Positions 1 to 7,571 of a stretch of DNA of 64,000 nucleotides are shown piece after piece. The stretch covers positions 4,138,687-4,202,686 of the forward strand of contig NZ_CP011883.2 in assembly GCF_000340435.2 (NCBI RefSeq), in the 5' to 3' direction. Position numbers and translations under genes: made by a program. Position 1 is the first letter of the stretch. Each line of letters opens with the position of its first letter. The notes below the pieces were generated by a model. That model did no database searches. It had not been told where the DNA came from and saw only the letters and a program-made list of their open reading frames with translations. Source of the DNA: Mycobacterium haemophilum DSM 44634 (lineage in GTDB: Bacteria > Actinomycetota > Actinomycetes > Mycobacteriales > Mycobacteriaceae).

Positions 1-350
1 CCCCGGGCCTGAACCCGGGCACCGGCCCCGGTGAGGTGCCGATCACCACGCCAGCCTCATTGGACCCGGGCGCCGACGGCACCTACCCGATCCTCGGCGA
101 TCCCTCCACGTTGGGCGGTATGTCACCGACCAGCCCGATCGGTACCGGCAGCAACACCAGCACCGGCGGTGGTGGGATTGTCAATGACGTGATGCAAGTC
201 GCGAACCAGTTGGGCGCCAACCAGGTCATCGACCTGCTCAAGGGGGTGTTGATGCCGGCGATCATGCAGGGCGTCCAAAACGGCGGCGCGGCCGGTGGCA
301 TGCCGGGCGCAGTGGCACCGCCCGCGACGCAACTGGTGCCTGTCGCATAG
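1..350 (+). CDS. erp: Exported repetitive protein Erp, C-terminal part
   Basis: This is the 3' end of a gene that begins before the window. Read in frame from base 3, it starts with PGLN and PGTGPGE, the tail of the PGLTS-type repeats of Erp (Rv3810/PirG). The conserved C-terminal block follows: ITTP, LDPGADGTYPILGDP, then a glycine-rich spacer and NDVMQVANQLGA, and the chain ends in TQLVPVA and TAG. Erp is a secreted, cell-wall-associated protein found only in mycobacteria and related genera, and in M. tuberculosis it contributes to growth in the host. A GTG at 36 is an internal valine and not a start. The repeat number cannot be judged because the N-terminal part is outside the window. Confidence 0.9.
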   Translation, partial: PGLNPGTGPGEVPITTPASLDPGADGTYPILGDPSTLGGMSPTSPIGTGSNTSTGGGGIVNDVMQVANQLGANQVIDLLKGVLMPAIMQGVQNGGAAGGMPGAVAPPATQLVPVA

Positions 351-372
351 CAGCCTTGCCGAACCCGTCACC

Positions 373-448
373 CGACGGCACCGCAGAGTCGCACTCGATC
401 GAGGGGCCAATTAACCCGCCCAGCAACTAACCCTCTGCGGTGCCGTCG
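373..448. terminator. Perfect 16-bp inverted repeat after erp
   Basis: Arm 373-388 (CGACGGCACCGCAGAG) is exactly complementary to arm 433-448, with a 44-base loop. It begins 22 bases after the erp stop and ends before the next gene, so an intrinsic terminator of the mycobacterial type without a U-tract, or an mRNA 3' stabiliser, is the likely role. The long loop is unusual. Confidence 0.55.
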
Positions 449-530
449 AACAGGCTTTCGGCGAGATTCCGGACGCGTCCACCGTGTGTCGCCTCATGAA
501 TAACAATAGAAACACACGTAACATCGACTG

Positions 531-2192
531 GTGTCGTCCCGCAGCCCGACGATGTTGCTCGCCGCGATCGCGGCAACGGTCGTCATCGTCTCGTGGATCA
601 CGGATCCGACACGCGAAAACGCTCCCGCCTCGCCACCGGTTCGCGACACCCAACTCACCGAGCAGCCGCTGATCGGGCTCGGTGGCGGTGTCACGATTCG
701 CGAACTCACCCAGGACACCCCGTTTTCATTGGTCGCTTTGACCGGTGACCTGGCCGGCACCTCCACCCGCGTGCGCGCAAAGCGGCCCGATGGTTCATGG
801 GGGCCCTGGTACCAAACCGAATATGAGACCGCCGCACCCGACCCGGCGGCCGATGATGCTTCGGCCCAGCCGACTCAAGGCCCCCGCAGCACAGATCCGG
901 TGTTCATCGGCAGCACCAGAACCGTGCAGATCGCAATCACCCGTCCCGCCGATGCGCCAGTGACCCAGCCACGAAGCGCCGCGCCGGAAGGACCGGATAA
1001 GCCCGATAAACACGGGCTGGGCTATAAGCCTGCCACCAAGGAACTGCCCCTCGGGCCGGACCCCCAGAACATCTCAGCGATCCTCATTTCGCCGCCGCAA
1101 GCGCCGGCCCGAGCTCAGTGGACACCGCCGTCCGGGGTCATCATGCCGGGCCAGGCGCCCAGCATCATCAGCCGCGCGGAGTGGGGCGCCGACGAGTCGC
1201 TGCGATGCGGTACTCCGCAGTACGACAATGGGGTTCGCGCCGCGGTCGTACACCACACCGCGGGCAGCAATGACTATTCGCCGCTGGAATCGGCCGGGAT
1301 CGTCAAGGCCATCTACACCTACCACAGCAAAACGCTGGGCTGGTGCGACATCGCCTACAACGCGATGGTCGACAAATACGGCCAGGTGTTCGAGGGCAGC
1401 GCCGGGGGGCTCACTAAAGCAGTCGAGGCCTTCCACACCGGCGGCTTCAATCGCAGCACCTGGGGTGTGGCCATGATCGGCAACTTTGACGACGTGGCGC
1501 CAACGCCAATCCAAATCCGAACCGTGGGCCGGCTCCTCGGCTGGCGTCTGGGCCTGGACGGCGTCGACCCTAAGGGCACGGTGGCGCTGGAATCGGCGGG
1601 GAGCCACTACACCACCTTTGCCGCTGGCACCACCGCGACCCTGCCCACCATCTTCACCCATCGCGACGTCGGCAACACCGACTGCCCGGGCAATGCCGCC
1701 TACGCACTGATGGATGAAATCCGGGACATTGCTTCGCATTTCAACGATCCGCCAGAGGAGCTGATCAAGGCGCTTGAAGGCGGCGCGATCTACGAACACT
1801 GGCAGGCGATCGGCGGCATGAACAGCGTTCTGGGTGCGCCGACCGCACCGGAGGCGAGTGCCGAGGGCGCGGCCCGCTATGTCACCTTCGCCAAGGGCGC
1901 GATGTACTGGTCGCCCGAGATTGGCGCCGAGCCAGTCACCGGCGCGATCTACGATGCCTGGGCCTCGCTGAGCTACGAACGTGGTCCGCTCGGGCTGCCC
2001 ACTAGCGCGGAGATACAGGAGCCGCTGCAGATCACGCAGAATTTCCAGCATGGCACGCTGAACTTCGAGCGGCTGACCGGCAACCTCACCCAGGTCGTCG
2101 ACGGGATCTCGACGCCGCTGGCAACACAAACCCCCAGCGGACCGACGGTGCCGCCCGAACATTTCTCGCTACCAACGCATCCGGCGCCTTAG
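531..2192 (+). CDS. Secreted PGRP-type N-acetylmuramoyl-L-alanine amidase with LGFP repeats (Rv3811-like)
   Basis: This 553-residue protein matches Rv3811 (Csp). The first 25 residues form a signal or anchor segment (MLLAAIAATVVIVSW). A variable Pro/Ala region runs to about residue 205. The amidase_2/PGRP domain covers about 210-400, with SRAEWGA, the zinc ligand segment VVHHTAG, FHTGG, and THRDVGNTDCPG carrying the second His and the Cys ligand. The C-terminal third holds LGFP-type repeats (SVLGAPT, GPLGLPT), which bind cell wall arabinogalactan in corynebacterial relatives. The family cleaves the bond between muramic acid and L-alanine of peptidoglycan. The GTG at 531 is chosen because it places the hydrophobic segment at the N terminus. 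It lies downstream of erp on the same strand. Confidence 0.88.
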   Translation: MSSRSPTMLLAAIAATVVIVSWITDPTRENAPASPPVRDTQLTEQPLIGLGGGVTIRELTQDTPFSLVALTGDLAGTSTRVRAKRPDGSWGPWYQTEYETAAPDPAADDASAQPTQGPRSTDPVFIGSTRTVQIAITRPADAPVTQPRSAAPEGPDKPDKHGLGYKPATKELPLGPDPQNISAILISPPQAPARAQWTPPSGVIMPGQAPSIISRAEWGADESLRCGTPQYDNGVRAAVVHHTAGSNDYSPLESAGIVKAIYTYHSKTLGWCDIAYNAMVDKYGQVFEGSAGGLTKAVEAFHTGGFNRSTWGVAMIGNFDDVAPTPIQIRTVGRLLGWRLGLDGVDPKGTVALESAGSHYTTFAAGTTATLPTIFTHRDVGNTDCPGNAAYALMDEIRDIASHFNDPPEELIKALEGGAIYEHWQAIGGMNSVLGAPTAPEASAEGAARYVTFAKGAMYWSPEIGAEPVTGAIYDAWASLSYERGPLGLPTSAEIQEPLQITQNFQHGTLNFERLTGNLTQVVDGISTPLATQTPSGPTVPPEHFSLPTHPAP

Positions 2193-2591
2193 CGTCATCA
2201 TTGTCGCGCGGCGGCGGTAACATGCTGGGCCTCGGCGATAGCGTCGAGATCGACGATGCCGGCGCGTATACTTCGAGCCACGCGTCGCCGGCGTTCAATG
2301 GGTTTTCATCGTTACCAACCTATTTCACACCAATCAGGCGATACACGCGGCGATCGCAAGTTGGGCAGGAATCAGCCAGACAGTGAGCGCCCGCATCCGA
2401 AATATATTAACTGTCAAGATCTTTTAACTGTCGCACCGGGTTAACAGCTTCGCCGCTGAGCCCATAATGGAGAGCTCGGCAGGACATCGGGCGACTTCAG
2501 TAGAGCAGTCTGGGGTGGTTGACGGCGATATCTTCCATCGTGGGTAATACGTTATCTGCAGGTGTGTTTCCCCACCAGCGTCGACATCTAG
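2193..2591. other. Non-coding or decayed stretch
   Basis: No reading frame with convincing codon use is seen. The sequence is more AT-rich around 2380-2450 than its neighbours. In M. tuberculosis a PE_PGRS gene (Rv3812) lies between csp and Rv3813c; nothing of the PE or PGRS type is visible here. Confidence 0.5.
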
Positions 2592-2897
2592 CTGCACCGC
2601 TCCCGCGGGGAAGGCGACCAGGTATTCGGCGCCGCCTGTGGGCGCGACAGCCCGTACCGCACCTACACCTGGGAAACCCTGTCCCTGCTGACCCGCAATT
2701 CTCAGGCCCGGCTGGAAGCTCTGGGCATGCCCACCCATGTGGCCGAAACCCGCTCGCGGATCGCGCTTGCCGCGTTCCAGGGATTCATCATCGAATATTT
2801 CACCGCCGACAACCCCGAGTATGTCGATGACGCGTTCGCGTGCTTCCTCGATGAATTCTTGTTGGCGCCGTTTGAACCGACAGATCCATCGCTGTAA
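2592..2897 (+). pseudogene. TetR-family regulator, C-terminal remnant
   Basis: An open frame immediately after an in-frame TAG (2589-2591) codes for about 100 residues ending in TAA. It reads HRSRGEGDQVF, then SLLTRNSQARLEALGMP, RIALAAFQGFIIEYFTADN and CFLDEFLLAPFEP, an all-helical pattern like the ligand-binding half of TetR regulators. There is no start codon near the beginning and no helix-turn-helix domain upstream in any frame, so this is read as the remains of a gene that lost its N-terminal half. Confidence 0.5.
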
Positions 2898-2907
2898 AGG
2901 AAATCTA

Positions 2908-3105
2908 TTGACTGAACCCGGTATTCAACATGATCAGCTAAATTCATCCGCCGTCGACCCGCAATCCGCTCGGTCAACCGAGCCGGCGAGGCGAGACACA
3001 CCAGGCGATGCCGAACTGCGTCGCGGCTTGATCAGCCTGCTCCTCGGACTGGGCTCCTACTATGGGGCCACGCTATCTGAGCACGACCGCGATGGCAGCC
3101 CCTGA
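2908..3105 (+). CDS. Small hypothetical protein
   Basis: A TTG at 2908 is preceded by AAAGGA at 2895-2900 with good spacing, overlapping the stop of the TetR remnant. The 65-residue product has a polar N-terminal half and a short hydrophobic stretch (GLISLLLGLGSYYGATL). No family is recognised. It may itself be the start of a broken gene whose remainder lies in the next frame downstream. Confidence 0.35.
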   Translation: MTEPGIQHDQLNSSAVDPQSARSTEPARRDTPGDAELRRGLISLLLGLGSYYGATLSEHDRDGSP

Positions 3106-3168
3106 TGATCAGTACCGCGGTATCAGCGCTCCGGGTGGACTATACGGCGCTGCTCACACATCCCCGAC

Positions 3169-3471
3169 GTGGTATTCGAGATCTTCGTCATCGCCGGCCT
3201 GATCAGAAATCGGCCCATCACCGAATCACTCATCGAATGGTTCCGGCCCGGATGGGTAGCACACCACATCACCAACCACGCCTGGAGCGAGAAGGACGCT
3301 CGCGCCTACCACAGCACCCACATGCGTCTGACCCTCGCACTCGGCACCGACGCCGTTGTCCTAGCGATCCTCCTCGGAGGAATCGAATACTTCTTGCGCC
3401 GCCGCAGAACCGTGCCGCAGCCCCCAAGCGCGCTTCATGGTTGTGCGTCTAGGTCCACTCGCGGGGGTTAG
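3169..3471 (+). CDS. Small predicted membrane protein, possibly a fragment
   Basis: The 100-residue product has one clear hydrophobic segment near the C terminus (LGTDAVVLAILLGGIEYFL) followed by RRRR, a typical stop-transfer arrangement, and an N-terminal apolar stretch (FEIFVIAGLI). No family is recognised. Its stop overlaps the stop of the convergent HAD gene by three bases. It may be the 3' part of a gene disrupted by the same decay that affects 2592-3105. Confidence 0.35.
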   Translation: MVFEIFVIAGLIRNRPITESLIEWFRPGWVAHHITNHAWSEKDARAYHSTHMRLTLALGTDAVVLAILLGGIEYFLRRRRTVPQPPSALHGCASRSTRGG

Positions 3472-4313
3472 CGCCACCAGCGTTCCAACACCCGGGCCAC
3501 ACCGTCATCGGTGTTGGGGGCGGTGATCTCGTCGGCGGCAGCCAGCACATCGGGATGCGCGTTACCCATCGCCACGCCGTGACCCGCCCGCAGCAGCATC
3601 GGAACGTCGTTGGGCATGTCGCCGAAAGCCGCCACGCCACCGTCGGCGATTCCTAGCGGCCGGGCGACCTCGTCGACACCGGTGGCCTTGCTGATGCCCA
3701 GCGGCAAGATCTCCACTAGTCCGTTGTTGGTGGAATAGGTGATATCACCCGCGATCCCAACATGCTTGGCCAGTTCGGCGGCCATATCCGCGCTGCGGGC
3801 GCCGGCCTTGCGAATCAGCAGCTTGATAGCCGGAGCGCTGAGCAGGTCCTCGATCGACACCTCAGTGTTGTCCGGGTTGAGCCACGCATGCTCGTAACCC
3901 ACCGAGCTGACGAACTGTGGGGTCGCGCTGTCGTGGGCGCGATCACCGACACGCTCGACGGCTAGACCCGCGCCAGGGATAACGCGCGTTGCGACCTCAA
4001 CCAGCTCACCCAGGACGTCGACGGCCAGCGTGCGCGCCGATACCACCCGATCGGTCGCAGGGTCGTAGATCACGGCACCGTTGGCACATACCGCCATCGG
4101 CGGGAAACCGAGCGCATCGACAACCGGCCGCACCCAACGCGGCGGGCGGCCAGTGGCCAGCACGAAGTGCGCGCCTCCGGCGACGGCGGCACGCACCGCG
4201 TCGCGGGTACGCGGGGTTACGGTTTCGTCCTCATCAAGCAACGTGCCGTCGACGTCGCAGGCGATGAGCGCTGGCTGGTTCGGCCTTAGGGTCGGCCTAG
4301 TCGGATCGGTCAG
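3468..4313 (-). CDS. HAD-superfamily (Cof-type) phosphatase (Rv3813c-like)
   Basis: The nucleophile motif DVDGTLLDED lies near the N terminus, followed by the cap region and the C-terminal metal site GDMPNDVPML, which is the Cof/YidA pattern. Such enzymes hydrolyse sugar phosphates or other small phosphate esters; the substrate is unknown. The nearest TTG (4241) would cut off the catalytic motif. The frame is open upstream to a TAA at 4329-4331 and contains no ATG, GTG or TTG there. A CTG at 4313 overlaps the TGA of the upstream acyltransferase gene (CTGA), so that codon is chosen as the start (281 residues). It is the last gene of a minus-strand operon with three acyltransferases. Confidence 0.8.
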   Translation of the reverse strand: MTDPTRPTLRPNQPALIACDVDGTLLDEDETVTPRTRDAVRAAVAGGAHFVLATGRPPRWVRPVVDALGFPPMAVCANGAVIYDPATDRVVSARTLAVDVLGELVEVATRVIPGAGLAVERVGDRAHDSATPQFVSSVGYEHAWLNPDNTEVSIEDLLSAPAIKLLIRKAGARSADMAAELAKHVGIAGDITYSTNNGLVEILPLGISKATGVDEVARPLGIADGGVAAFGDMPNDVPMLLRAGHGVAMGNAHPDVLAAADEITAPNTDDGVARVLERWWR

Positions 4314-5095
4314 CGTGAGCCGCTTTGGTTATGACCCGGCGGTGTCACACCGTCGGTCCCGTACTTTCGAACCCGGTCTTGCAATTCAGCCAAACGGATC
4401 GCCTGAGAGTCTTCCTGGGTCGGCGCGCTGCCCCCCAGCCGCCGCGGCACCCAATGCTCGCCCGCGGGATGCGGATAGTGTTCCTGCACCTGGTACAGCA
4501 ACGACGTCATCGCTTGGCGCAGCGCGGCGTTGAGCTGCGCTGCGTCGCCCCGCGGCGGCAGTGGCGCGCCGGCGGCCACGGTGATCGGGATTTTGTTGCG
4601 GAACACATTCTTTGGATGATCTTTCGGCCAAAGCCGATGCGCACCCCAGACAATCAGGGGAATTATCGGTACCTGCGCCTCCACCGCCATCCGGGCCGCC
4701 CCGGTTTTGAATTCCCTGAGTTCTAAACTGCGGCTGATGGTGGCCTCGGGATGCAGCCCCACGAGTTCACCCTCGCGCAGCCGCTGCACCGCCACCGCGT
4801 AAGCATCGCGCCCCTCCCTGCGGTCCACCGGAATGAGCTGGGCGTGCTTGATCACGTAGTTCACCGCCCGCACATCGCCCATTTCGGCCTTGATCATGAA
4901 GCGCAGCCGCCTCTTCCGTTGATATGCGGCGACCGACGCTGGGAGCCAGTCAAGGTAGCTGGTGTGGTTCAGGGCGACCAACGCACCGCCTTGTTCCGGA
5001 ATGTTCTCCAGGCCATCGAAGGTGAGTTTGGTTCCGTTCGCCGCAACGACGCGCGGAACGACCATCTCCATCAGCCGGAAAAACGGCTCTGCCAT
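4310..5095 (-). CDS. PlsC-like acyltransferase (Rv3814c-like)
   Basis: The 261-residue protein shows the lysophosphatidate acyltransferase blocks: NHTSYLDW (motif I, catalytic His and Asp), PVDRREGRD, the substrate-binding HPEATISRS, and a PIIPLIVWGAHR block. The family transfers acyl chains from a thioester to 1-acyl-glycerol-3-phosphate or similar acceptors at the cytoplasmic membrane. It is the first of the tandem acyltransferase genes to sit next to the HAD gene, and the two overlap by four bases, so co-translation is likely. Which acceptor each paralogue uses cannot be told from sequence. Confidence 0.87.
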   Translation of the reverse strand: MAEPFFRLMEMVVPRVVAANGTKLTFDGLENIPEQGGALVALNHTSYLDWLPASVAAYQRKRRLRFMIKAEMGDVRAVNYVIKHAQLIPVDRREGRDAYAVAVQRLREGELVGLHPEATISRSLELREFKTGAARMAVEAQVPIIPLIVWGAHRLWPKDHPKNVFRNKIPITVAAGAPLPPRGDAAQLNAALRQAMTSLLYQVQEHYPHPAGEHWVPRRLGGSAPTQEDSQAIRLAELQDRVRKYGTDGVTPPGHNQSGSR

Positions 5096-5118
5096 GTGCT
5101 ACCTGACTCCTTACTGCA

Positions 5119-5874
5119 CTATCGCGACTCGCGCGCGGCACGGGCCGCGGCTCGCGCCGCCGCCTCCTCGGCATCCAGCGCAGCCGCCTCGGCCAAGGTC
5201 GGTGCTCCGCCACCTAGCCGGCGCGGCACCCAGTAGGCCCCAGCCGGGTGCGGATAACTCTCCTGCACCTGGTGCAGCAGCGTAGTCATCGATCCGCGCA
5301 GCGCGGTATCGGTCAACCTGATGTCGTCGGCGGCATGCAACGGCGCACCCACGTACACAGTGATTGGGACCTTGTTGCGACCGATGTGCTTGGGATGGTC
5401 CTTGGTCCAGACCCGTTGCGCACCCCAGACAATCACGGGCACGATCGGGACATCAGCTTGGATAGCCAGCCGCGCGGCACCGGTCTTGAATTCCTTGAGC
5501 TCGAAGCTGCGGCTGATGGTGGCCTCCGGATAGACCCCGACCAGCTCCCCCTCGCGTAGCCGCTGCACGGCCACGGCAAAGGCACCCGCCCCGGCGTCCC
5601 GGTCCACCGGAATGGAGCCGGTGTGCTTGATCAAAAAATTGACCACCTTCACCTGTTGCATCTCGGCCTTGATCATGAATCGAAGCCGACGCCGCCGGCG
5701 CGTCATCGCCAGCGCGGCTGGCAGCCAGTCGACATAGCTGGTGTGGTTGATGGCGATCACGGCGCCACCGTGGTCGGGGATATTCTCCTCGCCCACGTAG
5801 GTGATCCGGCTTCCACTGGCCAAAACAACCAGCTGAGCCAGGATCTCGAGGGTGCGGAAGGTCGGCTCCGCCAT
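5119..5874 (-). CDS. PlsC-like acyltransferase (Rv3815c-like)
   Basis: A close paralogue of the flanking genes, 251 residues long. It has NHTSYVDW, PVDRDAGAG, YPEATISRS and PIVPVIVWGAQR in the expected order, and a charged Ala/Arg/Glu-rich tail (AEEAAARAAARAA) that is shared with the upstream paralogue. The spacing to its neighbours is 23 and 6 bases, consistent with one transcript. The three copies probably arose by tandem duplication before the slow-growing mycobacteria separated, since M. tuberculosis has the same triplet. Confidence 0.87.
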   Translation of the reverse strand: MAEPTFRTLEILAQLVVLASGSRITYVGEENIPDHGGAVIAINHTSYVDWLPAALAMTRRRRRLRFMIKAEMQQVKVVNFLIKHTGSIPVDRDAGAGAFAVAVQRLREGELVGVYPEATISRSFELKEFKTGAARLAIQADVPIVPVIVWGAQRVWTKDHPKHIGRNKVPITVYVGAPLHAADDIRLTDTALRGSMTTLLHQVQESYPHPAGAYWVPRRLGGGAPTLAEAAALDAEEAAARAAARAARESR

Positions 5875-5880
5875 TGATAA

Positions 5881-6663
5881 CTACTCCGCCGCCCCGGCCC
5901 GTTTGGCACGCTGGGCGCGCCGCGCCGCCCTCTCGGCCGCCTCCTCAGCGTCGAGGCGGGCCGCCTCGGCTAACGACGGGGCACCCCCACCCAGCCGATG
6001 CGGCACCCAAAACTCCCCGGCTGGGTGCGGTCCGTACAGCTCTTGCGCTCGCTCCAGCAAATGCTGCATCCGTGAGTGCAACAAACCCTTCAATTCCGCT
6101 ACGCCCAGCGTCGGTTCAATCGGTTCGCCGACGAGCACCACGATCGGCACCTTCGGGCGAAAGAGCTTCTTGGGGTGGTCTTTGGTCCAGATCCGCTGGG
6201 CACCCCAGACGATGTGCGGAATGATCGGCACCCCGGCCTCCACCGACATCCGGGCCGCTCCCCCTTTGAATTCCTTGATCTCAAAGCTTCGGCTGATCGT
6301 GGCCTCGGGGTAGACGCCGACGAGCTCACCATCTTTGAGATTCCTGACGGCGGCTTCGTAGGACGCGGCCCCGTCTTGCCGGTCCACCGGGATGTGCCGC
6401 AGGCTGCGCATAATCGGCCCGGTGATCTTGCCATCGAATACCTCTTGCTTGGCCATGAACCGCACCTTGCGCCCGAGGCCCTGCTGGTAGGCGGGCAAAC
6501 CCGCAAAGGTGAAGTCGAGGTAGCTGGTGTGGTTGATCGCGATGACGGCGCCACCGCTGGTCGGTAAGTTCTCTATGCCCAAGACACTGATCTTCAGACC
6601 CTGAATCCGCCAGACCAGGCGGGCAAGCTGAATAACAGTCCCGTATGCCGGTTCCACAGCCAA
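5881..6663 (-). CDS. PlsC-like acyltransferase (Rv3816c-like), first gene of the operon
   Basis: The 260-residue protein carries NHTSYLDF, PVDRQDGAA, YPEATISRS and PIIPHIVWGAQR. Motif I has Phe where its paralogues have Trp, which may reflect another substrate. Like the middle paralogue it ends in an Ala/Arg-rich charged tail. It is the most upstream gene of the minus-strand operon and is divergent from the kinase-like gene at 6734, so a promoter for each should lie in the 70 bases between. Confidence 0.87.
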   Translation of the reverse strand: MAVEPAYGTVIQLARLVWRIQGLKISVLGIENLPTSGGAVIAINHTSYLDFTFAGLPAYQQGLGRKVRFMAKQEVFDGKITGPIMRSLRHIPVDRQDGAASYEAAVRNLKDGELVGVYPEATISRSFEIKEFKGGAARMSVEAGVPIIPHIVWGAQRIWTKDHPKKLFRPKVPIVVLVGEPIEPTLGVAELKGLLHSRMQHLLERAQELYGPHPAGEFWVPHRLGGGAPSLAEAARLDAEEAAERAARRAQRAKRAGAAE

Positions 6664-6733
6664 TTAGCCTAGTGCTCCTGACGGTGCGCCGCCGCAACCG
6701 CCGACAAAGAGGAAACGCCGAAAGGAGGAAACG

Positions 6734-7489
6734 TTGTCCTTCCCGATATCCCCGCCGCAGGTCCCTGCCGTCGTCGACCGATTTGCTGCCGGCAGGTCCG
6801 TACATGCGGTCTGGGTCAACGGGCTCGGCGGTGTCACCTTTCGGGTGAACTCCACCAGCTGCGACAGCGAGTTCATCAAGGTAGCGAAGGCAGGGGCCGT
6901 CGACTTCGCCGATGAAGCGCGCCGCCTGCGCTGGGCGGCGCGCTACGTTACGGCACCGCGGGTGCTGGGCGTGGGCCGAGACGGCGACTGGGCATGGCTG
7001 CGTACTCGCGCACTACCCGGCCGGTCCGCGGTGCACCCGCGCTGGGTCGCAGCCCCGGATGTGGCGGTGCGAGCGATCGGTGCGGGGCTGCGCAGGCTGC
7101 ACGACCAACTACCGGTGCAGTTATGCCCGTTTGACTGGTCTGTGGCCAGCCGGCTGGCGACGCTGTCCCCCGCAAGCGGGCGGTACCCCCAGCCGGCGGC
7201 TCGAGCAGGCCTGGGCGAGCCGCCGCCGGTGGACCAGCTGGTGGTCTGTCACGGTGATGCCTGCTCACCCAACACCCTGATCGACGACGACGGCCGCTGC
7301 TGTGGACACGTCGATTTCGGCAGTCTCGGTGTGGCCGACCGGTGGGCCGACCTGGCGGTAGCGACGCTCTCGTTGAGCTGGAACTACCCCGGTCGGGTGT
7401 GGGACGCGGAGTTTTTCGCTGCCTACGGCATCGAGCCAGACCCGCCGCGCATTGATTACTACCGGCGGCTGTGGCAGGCCGAAGATTGA
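6734..7489 (+). CDS. APH-family phosphotransferase (Rv3817-like)
   Basis: The 251-residue protein has the aminoglycoside phosphotransferase signature: VCHGDACSPNTL (the HGDxxxxN catalytic loop with Asp and Asn) followed by HVDFGSLGVADRWAD (the DxG-like metal site and DRWxDL). An N-terminal lobe with WVNGLGG and FIKVAK covers the nucleotide-binding part. The size is close to APH(3') enzymes. Whether it acts on an antibiotic or on a cell metabolite is unknown. The TTG at 6734 is chosen because a strong AGGAGG lies at 6723-6728. Confidence 0.82.
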   Translation: MSFPISPPQVPAVVDRFAAGRSVHAVWVNGLGGVTFRVNSTSCDSEFIKVAKAGAVDFADEARRLRWAARYVTAPRVLGVGRDGDWAWLRTRALPGRSAVHPRWVAAPDVAVRAIGAGLRRLHDQLPVQLCPFDWSVASRLATLSPASGRYPQPAARAGLGEPPPVDQLVVCHGDACSPNTLIDDDGRCCGHVDFGSLGVADRWADLAVATLSLSWNYPGRVWDAEFFAAYGIEPDPPRIDYYRRLWQAED

Positions 7490-7571
7490 CACCTCAGGCT
7501 AAGCTCGAGGCGGCGCGTGCCCGCCGATCGCACCGGCGAAACGGGCATACGAAGGCAACCGGAAGGTAGTT

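Noticed and set aside
1074..2162. 362-codon minus-strand ORF opposite the amidase gene
   Set aside because: It is a mirror of the GC-rich codon pattern of a gene with clear PGRP motifs. Its own product has no recognisable domain.
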